Below are positions 44,649-52,089 of a stretch of 56,763 nucleotides of DNA, one piece after another; within the stretch, counting starts at the first letter, position 1; each line of letters starts with the position of its first letter. This DNA is from Candidatus Gastranaerophilales bacterium. Lineage in GTDB: Bacteria; Cyanobacteriota; Vampirovibrionia; Gastranaerophilales; Gastranaerophilaceae. The position numbers and the translations under genes were made by a program. The notes beneath the pieces are model-generated. The model saw only the letters and a list, made by a program, of their open reading frames with translations. It was not told the origin of the DNA and did no database searches. Location: positions 1-56,763 of the forward strand of contig CALVEH010000011.1 in assembly GCA_944326545.1 (NCBI GenBank), in the 5' to 3' direction.

Positions 44649-44684
44649 AAAAGACCCGATATTTAATTATCGGGTCTTTTGTTT
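44649..44684. terminator. Terminator closing the riboswitch operon, bidirectional
   Basis: The 13-bp stem AAAAGACCCGATA / TATCGGGTCTTTT (44649-44661 with 44668-44680) has A and T runs on its outer sides. It serves the operon on the left and the convergent flavodiiron gene on the right. Confidence 0.92.
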
Positions 44685-44695
44685 TTATCTATATA

Positions 44696-45877
44696 TTAAA
44701 GGCTTTTATGTTTTTCTATAATTTGGTTAGCCAATTCATCAATTTTTTCAAAATCAGCTTGTCTTGGTTGACCTTTTACAATTACATAATCAAGCTTTTC
44801 AGGTTTGATTATTGTGAACATTTTTTCGATAGTTCCTTCAAGGTTTCCGCCCCAACCGTAAGAACCGATTATAGAATAATATCTTAATTTTGGTCTTAAT
44901 GCGTTAACCAAGTATGCAGCAGTAACAGCAGCAGGGTGAGGACCAGCAAGAACCATTGAAGAACCAAGTACAACAGTTGCACAGTCAACAAGTTCCATTG
45001 ATAGTTCGCCTTCGTCACAGTGAACAAGGTCAAACAATTTTACGTCAATGCCTGCTTGAGTGAGTTTTTCGTTCAATCTGTTAACAAGCATTGTTGTACT
45101 TTCGTACATAGATACATAAGGAACAACAACTTTGTTTTCTACTCTGTCAGATGTCCAATCTGCATACAAATCAAGTATCCATTCAGGTTTGTCATAAATA
45201 GGACCGTGGCTTGGCAATATAACTTCTACGTCCATTGCTTTAACTTTGTCTGTGTATTTTTTAGCAAAGTTTCTAAATGGCATTATGATTTCAGCGTAAT
45301 ATCTTTTTGCTGCTTCAACAAGGTCTTCTGTATAGTCAGCAAAAAGCTCGTGTTTTGTATAGTGTGAACCTAAGAAGTCACAAGTGAATAACATTTTGTC
45401 TTCTTTTAAGTAAGAAAACATTGTATCAGGCCAGTGAACAAAAGGTGCAATTATAAATTGAACAGTTTTGTCACCTAAAGAAAGTTCATCACCATCGTTG
45501 ATTACGATAAATTTGTCTTCATCAACGTGAAGCATATTTATAACATTTTCTTTAACTTTAGCGTTTGTAACCACTTTTGCTTCCGGAAACATTTCCAATA
45601 ACATTGGGATTCCGCCTGAGTGGTCTTGTTCTGCGTGGTTAGAGATAATGTAATCTACTTTTGTGATGTTGTTTTCTTGAAGTCTTTTTTTGTATTCATC
45701 AAGTTTTTTAGGGTAATCTGTATCAACAATAGCTGTTTTTTCGCTACCTTTGATAAGATAAGAGTTATATGTTGTTCCTTGAGGAAGTGGAACTAACTGG
45801 TCAAACAGTTTTCTGTTTGCATCTTTAGAACCAATGTAAAAGACATTGTTCTTTATAGGTCTGATTTTTAAATCCAT
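44696..45877 (-). CDS. Flavodiiron protein (O2/NO reductase)
   Basis: 393 residues. A metallo-beta-lactamase-like domain has the diiron ligands His81, Glu83, Asp85 and His86 (NHAEQDHSG), plus HW, CDFLGSH and LPSHGPIYDKPEWI. A C-terminal flavodoxin domain follows (VPYVSMYESTTMLV, SYGWGGNLEG). It reduces O2 to water or NO to N2O in anaerobes, using electrons from rubredoxin, whose gene lies just upstream. The full length without extra domains makes it class A. AAGGAGAT provides the ribosome-binding site. Confidence 0.95.
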   Translation of the reverse strand: MDLKIRPIKNNVFYIGSKDANRKLFDQLVPLPQGTTYNSYLIKGSEKTAIVDTDYPKKLDEYKKRLQENNITKVDYIISNHAEQDHSGGIPMLLEMFPEAKVVTNAKVKENVINMLHVDEDKFIVINDGDELSLGDKTVQFIIAPFVHWPDTMFSYLKEDKMLFTCDFLGSHYTKHELFADYTEDLVEAAKRYYAEIIMPFRNFAKKYTDKVKAMDVEVILPSHGPIYDKPEWILDLYADWTSDRVENKVVVPYVSMYESTTMLVNRLNEKLTQAGIDVKLFDLVHCDEGELSMELVDCATVVLGSSMVLAGPHPAAVTAAYLVNALRPKLRYYSIIGSYGWGGNLEGTIEKMFTIIKPEKLDYVIVKGQPRQADFEKIDELANQIIEKHKSL

Positions 45878-45943
45878 AATGATATCTCCTTATTTTCTAA
45901 GGGGATTTCACTGCCAAAAATCCTTTACTTGTATAATTTCGGA

Positions 45944-46084
45944 TTACAATATCTGTGTAAATTCCTCTTTTGGGGCGCTACACAATGGACATAGCCAATC
46001 CGCAGGTAAATCGTTAAAGGGGACATTGTCGTTTTCTTCAGGGTCATAAATATAACTACAAACCTTACAAATGTATTTATCCAT
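45944..46084 (-). CDS. Rubredoxin, short 46-residue type
   Basis: The Fe(Cys)4 protein has [17 protein letters not shown] and [13 protein letters not shown]. The loop between the two CxxC pairs is about seven residues shorter than in common rubredoxins, like the 45-residue protein of Desulfovibrio desulfuricans. A longer ORF from 46138 lacks a ribosome-binding site; the ATG at 46084 follows AAGGAG. Placed 66 bp before the flavodiiron gene on the same strand, it is the likely electron donor. Confidence 0.93.
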   Translation of the reverse strand: MDKYICKVCSYIYDPEENDNVPFNDLPADWLCPLCSAPKEEFTQIL

Positions 46085-46177
46085 CGTTACTTGCTCCTTT
46101 TTGATTTTACCTGAGCAGTATAAAATATTATCTGACAAAAAAGAATTGCCGTACAGGGTAGATTAAAGATTGTAAAA

Positions 46178-47296
46178 TTATTTTATTGTAAAACCGGGTA
46201 CTTGTTTGTCTGTTAGTTTGCCGTTAAATTTATCTAATATTTGGTGAAAAATTCTGGAAACAATATCCCCTGCTTTGTATCCGTTTTCAAGCGCTTCGGC
46301 TTCAACTATTTGTTGTGCGTATAATTCTTCGTTGTCGTCAAATTGTATGTAGTTGTCAAAATTTTCTTTGTATAGTTCTGCTTTTTTAGCTTTTTCGCCG
46401 CTTAACAATCCTTTTTCGTTAAGATGGATGTCTTTATATTGACGAGCGTGTGTAAGTTCATGTTCCGTTATGTTTACAAAAAACGGTTTGTAATTGCTCC
46501 CGGGAAAATCTGCATTGAATACAAGAATTTTGGGAGTATCATCATAATACGCAAATTGAGTAGATTGACCTTTGTTATACCCAAGATGTTGCGCTACAAG
46601 TTTTATATTTTCATCTTTTAAATCATTTCTTTGGATGGCTTCTTGAAAGGTTCTTAGTTTGAATTCATTAGGTTGCAAAAGCATTGTGTGTATATAGTCA
46701 TTGTTATATACATTTTCCGCTAAATTGTCTTCTGAGTGAGTAACTGTTTTTTCTGTGATATTACCCTCGTTGTCTCTTTTTATTGTTGTTTTGTAATAGT
46801 TTTTAGGTGTTCTGTTGCTGTATTGGTTTATCGAAGTTGTTTCAATCAGTGGAGCATCTTTGTTTATTTTTTGCTTATCGACAAGAGACTTTGTGACCAC
46901 GTTCTTTTGGTCTTGATTTTGAGTTACGGTAAAAATTTCTGCCCTTGTTTTTATTGTTTTACCAGTTTTTTTATTAACGACATGAGTTCTTACTTCTCTA
47001 TAAGGCAGTACCTCTCCTTTGTTAAATACTTGAGATTCTCCATTTGAGTAGAATCTTTTTATAAAATACGGCTTAATTTCATTATCATAAATTCTGAAAA
47101 TTATATTCTTGTCTTTGTCTCGTAATGTGTCTATGTGGGTTACTTTTCCGTATTTGTTTAAAATTTCGACAGTATCTCTTGTTACTGCATTAGGAAAATT
47201 CTCTTTTATGGTTTCTTGCTCAATTACCTGATTTAAAACCTTTTTGAGCAATTTGGGTTTAATTGTATTTGTTATACCTGTTGGAGAAATTGCCAT
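46178..47296 (-). CDS. Putative secreted-effector-like zinc metalloprotease (HELTH)
   Basis: 372 residues from ATG 47296, which follows AAAGGGAAG; a longer frame from 47368 has no such site. The N-terminal two thirds is beta-rich with many KTKT/DKDKN-type turns. The C-terminal third has ITEHELTHARQY (a HExxH zinc site), then EELYAQQIVEAEALENGY, which could supply the third ligand. This is a gluzincin-like arrangement, but no family is named. No signal peptide is visible. It is divergent from the helicase gene. Confidence 0.6.
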   Translation of the reverse strand: MAISPTGITNTIKPKLLKKVLNQVIEQETIKENFPNAVTRDTVEILNKYGKVTHIDTLRDKDKNIIFRIYDNEIKPYFIKRFYSNGESQVFNKGEVLPYREVRTHVVNKKTGKTIKTRAEIFTVTQNQDQKNVVTKSLVDKQKINKDAPLIETTSINQYSNRTPKNYYKTTIKRDNEGNITEKTVTHSEDNLAENVYNNDYIHTMLLQPNEFKLRTFQEAIQRNDLKDENIKLVAQHLGYNKGQSTQFAYYDDTPKILVFNADFPGSNYKPFFVNITEHELTHARQYKDIHLNEKGLLSGEKAKKAELYKENFDNYIQFDDNEELYAQQIVEAEALENGYKAGDIVSRIFHQILDKFNGKLTDKQVPGFTIK

Positions 47297-47358
47297 TGAC
47301 TTCCCTTTGTTTTTCACACGTACTTTACGGTTAAATAAAAACGGAGTGCTAAAAAAAA

Positions 47359-47396
47359 TTGACAACAATCAAGAACTTGCAGGTATAATATTTATT
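47359..47396 (+). promoter_or_regulatory. Promoter of a leaderless helicase mRNA
   Basis: A consensus TTGACA (47359-47364), a 19-bp spacer and TATAAT (47384-47389), which ends exactly 7 nt before the ATG at 47397. No Shine-Dalgarno sequence is present. Confidence 0.7.
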
Positions 47397-49394
47397 ATGG
47401 AAAATTTGACACAAAAACAGTCTAATAAAGTTGCCGTAAAAAAGTATGTCTTAAAAAAACAGGAGACAAGTTCTCAATATAAAATAAATTATGATAAAGA
47501 ACTTAACCCTGCTCAACTTGAAGCCGTAAAAAGCAAAGACGGGTCAATACTTGTTATTGCCGGTGCGGGTTCAGGCAAAACAAAGACACTTACTTATCGA
47601 GTTGCAAGGCTTATTGAAAGCGGTGTAAAACCTGATAACATCCTGCTTTTGACTTTTACCAAAAAAGCAGCAGATGAGATGTTGAATCGTGCTGTTATGA
47701 TTTTGGATTCTCGTTGCGAAAAAGTTGCAGGCGGTACTTTCCATTCTTTTTCTAATTTTATTTTAAGAAAATATTCCAATTATTTAGAGCTTCAAAACAA
47801 TTTTACTATTATAGATAGAGCTGATGCTGAGGATGTTGTTAATCATATAAGAAGCAAAATTATTGATAAGCAGGAAAAACGTTTCCCAAGAAAAAACACT
47901 ATTTTGGATATTTATTCAAAAGCAATAAACAAAAATATGTCTGCTCAAGCTGTTATAGAATCTGAGTACAATCAGTTTGCGCATTGTATTGATAAAATCA
48001 ATGAAATTTCAAAAGAATACATAGCATATAAAAGACAAAATAGTCTTTTGGATTATGATGATTTGCTTTTGTATTTGAAAACGCTTTTAAGCTCTAATGA
48101 AGAAATAAGAAAAAAACTCTCGAATCAGTATAAATACATAATGATTGATGAGTACCAAGATACTAATGCGCTGCAAGCAGAGATTATAAGACTTCTTGCA
48201 TCGGAACACAATAACGTTATGGCTGTTGGTGATGATTCTCAAAGTATTTATTCTTTTAGAGGAGCAAATTTTAGAAACATTCTTGATTTTCCTGCAATTT
48301 TTCCAAATACAAAGATAATTAAACTTGAACAAAATTATAGAAGTTCTCAAAACATACTTGCGCTGACGAATGAGATTATAAAAAAAGCAAAAGAAAAATA
48401 TACAAAAAATTTGTTTTCTGAGATTGAATTTAGTGAAAAACCTGCGATTATCTGCACAAATGATATGCAAACAGAAGCAGAATTTGTAGCTCAAAGAGTG
48501 CTTGAACTGCAAGAAGACGATATTTCTTTAAACGATATGGCAGTGCTTTGCCGTAGTGCAAGAATGACATATAACCTTGAAATTGAGCTTGCAAAAAGAT
48601 CAATACCATACAGAAAGTTTGGAGGGTTAAAGTTTATTGAAACTGCTCATATAAAAGATGTTATAGCTCATCTTCGTTTTATATTGAATCCCAATGACAT
48701 TATAAGCCTTAACAGAATATTATTACTCATTAACGGAGTAGGCAATCAAACGGCAATGCGACTTTTGCCTATGCTTGCAAAACCGGATGTTCAAACAGAC
48801 AAGTTGATGCTTCCTGCAAAAAGTTCTGACAGTATAAAAAAACTTTTTAATACTGTTGAAAATCAAAGAAAATTGGTGTTAAAGCCATCTTTGATAGTTG
48901 AAAATGTTCTTGCCTATTATGAACCTATACTTATGGACAAATATGATGATTACCAAAAAAGATTAAAAGATTTGGAACATTTTTTGTATTTGTCTCAACA
49001 GTATAGCAATCTTGAGGACTTTTTAAGTGATTTGGCATTAGAACCTCCTGATTCTTCTGTTTCTGAAGTTGAAGACGGGGCTGTTAAAGATGAATATCTT
49101 ACACTTTCTACCATACACAGTGCCAAAGGTTTGGAGTGGAAAGCTGTATTTGTAATTGGTGCAGTTGATGGAAGATTTCCTTCTGTTTATTCCTTTAATT
49201 CCGAAGAAGAATTGGACGAAGAATTAAGACTGATGTACGTTGCTGCAACAAGGGCAAAAAGTTATTTGTATATTACTTATCCTATTGATATGTTTGATCA
49301 CGCTACAGGCATGGTTTTGTCGAAGCCTTCGAGGTTTTTGGATGATATTGATCCTGAAATTCTTGAAAAATGGTCATTAGAGCTTGAAGAATAA
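47397..49394 (+). CDS. UvrD/PcrA-like superfamily I DNA helicase
   Basis: 665 residues, a 3'-5' DNA helicase of the UvrD/Rep group used in repair or replication restart. Visible motifs are LNPAQLEAV, Walker A AGAGSGKT, the TFTKKAADEM motif Ia, IDEYQDTNALQ, GDDSQSIYSFRGA, EQNYRSSQNIL, TIHSAKGLEW and RLMYVAATRAKSYL. It is slightly shorter than PcrA (about 720-740) and lacks the extended C-terminus. The ORF can be extended upstream to 47244, but the promoter puts transcription start beyond that region. Confidence 0.92.
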   Translation: MENLTQKQSNKVAVKKYVLKKQETSSQYKINYDKELNPAQLEAVKSKDGSILVIAGAGSGKTKTLTYRVARLIESGVKPDNILLLTFTKKAADEMLNRAVMILDSRCEKVAGGTFHSFSNFILRKYSNYLELQNNFTIIDRADAEDVVNHIRSKIIDKQEKRFPRKNTILDIYSKAINKNMSAQAVIESEYNQFAHCIDKINEISKEYIAYKRQNSLLDYDDLLLYLKTLLSSNEEIRKKLSNQYKYIMIDEYQDTNALQAEIIRLLASEHNNVMAVGDDSQSIYSFRGANFRNILDFPAIFPNTKIIKLEQNYRSSQNILALTNEIIKKAKEKYTKNLFSEIEFSEKPAIICTNDMQTEAEFVAQRVLELQEDDISLNDMAVLCRSARMTYNLEIELAKRSIPYRKFGGLKFIETAHIKDVIAHLRFILNPNDIISLNRILLLINGVGNQTAMRLLPMLAKPDVQTDKLMLPAKSSDSIKKLFNTVENQRKLVLKPSLIVENVLAYYEPILMDKYDDYQKRLKDLEHFLYLSQQYSNLEDFLSDLALEPPDSSVSEVEDGAVKDEYLTLSTIHSAKGLEWKAVFVIGAVDGRFPSVYSFNSEEELDEELRLMYVAATRAKSYLYITYPIDMFDHATGMVLSKPSRFLDDIDPEILEKWSLELEE

Positions 49395-49435
49395 GAAAAA
49401 ACTTTGTGTGTTTCTATCTTTAGACCCTCTGTAGG

Positions 49436-49465
49436 TTGACTATATCTAAAAAAGAGGCGTATAAT
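49436..49465 (+). promoter_or_regulatory. Predicted promoter for pepA
   Basis: TTGACT (49436-49441), an 18-bp spacer, then TATAAT (49460-49465). The leader to the ATG is about 25 nt and contains AGAGGAAA. Confidence 0.75.
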
Positions 49466-49497
49466 TGTCGCAAAGATAGCTTATTAGAGGAAATGTT

Positions 49498-51000
49498 ATG
49501 GCTGAAAAGGTAGAGTTGAGCGTAGAAAAAGGGCTTTTAGAAGAAACTCCCGCTAACGTTCTTGTTTTGAATTTATATGAAGGGGTAAAAATTCCATCAG
49601 GTGCAACAGGTGCTATTGATATAGCTTTGGATGGACTTATTTCAAAATATGTTATAGCTAAAGAAGGTTTTGAAGGTAAATTTGGCTCTATGTATGTTCT
49701 TCAAACATACGGAAAAATAGGTGCTGAAAAAATATTGCTTGTTGGTATGGGCAAGGTGAAAGATTTTACTCCTAACAGATTAAGAGAACTTTCAGCTCAA
49801 GTTATAAAAAAATGTAAAAAAATGAATAATGCAAAACGTATTATCTCTGTATTACACGGCGCTGGTATTGGTGGTTATGATCCTGAGCTCAGTGCAAGAA
49901 TGATTACAGAAGGTACGTTGCTTGGTGCATATTCGTTTGATAAATATAAAACTGATAAAAAATCTAAAAAAATTGATGAATTTGTGATAGTCGATATGGA
50001 TGAGGATAATTGCAAAAAAGCAAAAATCGGTATGAAAAAAGGTAAAATTATTGCTTCAGCGGTTAATTTTACAAGAGATTTATCTAACGAACAACCGACT
50101 TATGCTACTCCGTCAAAACTTGCAGAAATTGCACAAAATTTGAAAGACGTGGAAGTAAAAGTTTATGACAGAGAAGAAATTGCCAAAATGGGTATGGGTG
50201 CGTTCTTGGGTGTTGCAAGAGGCAGCAGTCAACCGCCTAAGTTTATACACATAAAATATGCAGGCAGTAATCAAAAATTAATTCAAAGAAAAATTGCAAT
50301 AATCGGTAAAGGCATCTGCTTTGATTCAGGCGGTTTGGATATTAAACCACCTTCATCAATGTTGAATATGAAAGACGATATGTCAGGAGCAGCTGCCGTA
50401 TTAGGTGTTATGAGCGTTTTAAAAGATTTAAAACCATCTTGCGAAGTACACGGTATAATTGCTGCTTGCGAAAATATGCCTGGTGCTTCAGCTTATAAAC
50501 CGGGGGATATTTTGGTTGCTAAAAACGGTAAAACTATTGAAGTTGATAACACTGACGCGGAAGGTCGTTTAACATTGGCTGATGCCCTTTGTTATGCTTG
50601 TGATTTAGATGTTGATGAAGTTATTGATGTTGCTACTTTAACAGGTGCTTGTGTAGTTGCGCTAGGTAGCGTGGCTTCAGGTGTTATGGGTAATCATCAA
50701 CCGACAATAGACAAGTTGATAAAATGTGCTAATGCCGGCGGTGAAAAAATGTGGCAAATGCCTATGTTTGATGATTACAAAGATTCTTTAAAAAGCGAAA
50801 TTGCTGATATGAAAAACACAGGCTCCAGAATGGGCGGAACTCAGATTGCTGGTTTGTTTTTGCAAAACTTTGTTAAAAAAGTTCACTGGGCTCATATTGA
50901 TATTGCTGGTACAGCGTATATTGAAAAGCCACAGAATGAATTTTGCAAAGGTGCTACAGGTGCAGGTGTAAGAACTTTGATTAATTACATAATGTCGTAG
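49498..51000 (+). CDS. pepA: Leucyl aminopeptidase (M17)
   Basis: A 500-residue dizinc aminopeptidase releasing N-terminal residues from peptides. The metal and active-site motifs are IGKGICFDSGGLDIKPPSSM, NMKDDMSGAAAVLG and the signature NTDAEGRLTLADAL, with TLTGACVVALG. The N-terminal domain is the expected macro-like fold. Full length. It is a single-gene unit with its own promoter; the region after it holds structured repeats instead of a simple terminator. Confidence 0.95.
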   Translation: MAEKVELSVEKGLLEETPANVLVLNLYEGVKIPSGATGAIDIALDGLISKYVIAKEGFEGKFGSMYVLQTYGKIGAEKILLVGMGKVKDFTPNRLRELSAQVIKKCKKMNNAKRIISVLHGAGIGGYDPELSARMITEGTLLGAYSFDKYKTDKKSKKIDEFVIVDMDEDNCKKAKIGMKKGKIIASAVNFTRDLSNEQPTYATPSKLAEIAQNLKDVEVKVYDREEIAKMGMGAFLGVARGSSQPPKFIHIKYAGSNQKLIQRKIAIIGKGICFDSGGLDIKPPSSMLNMKDDMSGAAAVLGVMSVLKDLKPSCEVHGIIAACENMPGASAYKPGDILVAKNGKTIEVDNTDAEGRLTLADALCYACDLDVDEVIDVATLTGACVVALGSVASGVMGNHQPTIDKLIKCANAGGEKMWQMPMFDDYKDSLKSEIADMKNTGSRMGGTQIAGLFLQNFVKKVHWAHIDIAGTAYIEKPQNEFCKGATGAGVRTLINYIMS

Positions 51001-51062
51001 CATACTTCGATAATATTTATTATCTACAAATAATTGATAAATTATTTCTACTATTAAAGGGG

Positions 51063-51250
51063 GTTACAGGGGGAATCCCCCTGTTGTAACATCGACTAGA
51101 AACAGTTATGTTTTGAAAAGATTTTGGCCGTAGCTTGTCACGGCAAAATCTTTGATAAAACATTTTACTGTTTCTTTTGATAAGCGCCGGTTTCTTTCTT
51201 TTGGTTCGTTTTCTTTCTTTGCCTGCGCAATACAAAGAAAGAAAATGAAC
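51063..51250. repeat. Three consecutive long hairpins in the intergenic region
   Basis: Hairpin A (51063-51090) pairs ACAGGGGG with CCCCCTGT. Hairpin B (51100-51173) is nested: AAACAGT/ACTGTTT, ATGTTTT/AAAACAT, then AGATTTTGGCCGT with ACGGCAAAATCT at 51119-51131 and 51140-51151. Hairpin C pairs 51204-51221 with 51233-51250 (GTTCGTTTTCTTTCTTTG with CAAAGAAAGAAAATGAAC, one G-T pair). Together they look like a composite repeat element and could fold as RNA or cruciform DNA. No protein-coding frame is convincing. Confidence 0.8.
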
Positions 51251-51570
51251 ATAAAAATAAACTGTTTAAAATGAGTCTGTAATCAAAGCTACAACGGCAT
51301 AGTCGTACTACTGCTTACGCAGTTTATTTATTGTTTCAAGACAAACTTTAACTATGTATTCTGTGAATTTTACATAATAAATATTATCAATGACGATATT
51401 TCTTTTTTGGTAAATTAGGCACAAACAAAAATTAAGTTTTGTAACACGCCGGTTGTCAAAAAGTCAATTTCACACAGTGAGAATACTTATATAGTTGTGA
51501 AGTTGAAGAATAATCAAAAGATTGTTTACTGACTTTCGCAATTAGTGTTAATAAGTGTGAGAATAGAATT
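51251..51570. other. Gene-free stretch before the Pro-rich protein
   Basis: About 320 bp of AT-rich DNA. I see no ORF with a ribosome-binding site, no clear promoter and no known RNA. A short inverted word (GTAGTACGAC / region near 51300) is too weak to call. Confidence 0.5.
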
Positions 51571-52089
51571 ATGCAACCAATTAATTACGGAGCCCCAATA
51601 TATCCCAACTGTTTTGACCTTCTTACAACTCATGGAGTAGTTGCAGAAGATGTTGTGGGATACATAACAGATCAACCATCACCTTATCTTCAAAATTATG
51701 TTGCACAAAGAGGCGGTGTCCCAACTATCCCAGGTCAAATTTTACCTGATCCGTTACCTGGCTTGCCTCCTCAGCCTCCGTTGCCAAGAACTGATGTATA
51801 TCAGACAACTACTGTTTCTCAACAAAATACTATACCTAATCAACAGGCTATAAATAATTACGTTCAAAATCCTAAAAATGATTCTTGGAAAAAAGCTGCA
51901 TTGGCTATACTATTGACAGGTATTGCAGGTTTTGGACTTTATAAATTCGGCTCTGCAATAAGAAGTTTTAGAAATGGTGCGGCAGGTACAACTAACGGAT
52001 TTTTACAAAATATTGGCAATGCTTTTAAATCCTTAGGTACAAAAATCGCAGATTTCTTTAAAAATTTGTGGGCTAAAATAAAACCTTAA
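51571..52089 (+). CDS. Hypothetical Pro-rich protein with one membrane helix
   Basis: 172 residues. The N-terminal half is Pro- and Gln-rich (residues 50-72, LPDPLPGLPPQPPLP, then TTTVSQQNTIPNQQ). A hydrophobic helix follows (about 109-125, KAALAILLTGIAGFGLYKFG), then a Gly/Lys/Phe-rich amphipathic tail (FLQNIGNAFKSLGTKIADFF). No family recognised. The ribosome-binding site is weak (AGAATAGAATT). Its end overlaps the convergent malic enzyme by 4 bp. Confidence 0.6.
   Translation: MQPINYGAPIYPNCFDLLTTHGVVAEDVVGYITDQPSPYLQNYVAQRGGVPTIPGQILPDPLPGLPPQPPLPRTDVYQTTTVSQQNTIPNQQAINNYVQNPKNDSWKKAALAILLTGIAGFGLYKFGSAIRSFRNGAAGTTNGFLQNIGNAFKSLGTKIADFFKNLWAKIKP

Noticed and set aside
51020..51235. 71-codon minus-strand frame in the region after pepA
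   Set aside because: It runs through the hairpin repeats, is very basic and low in complexity, and has no ribosome-binding site.
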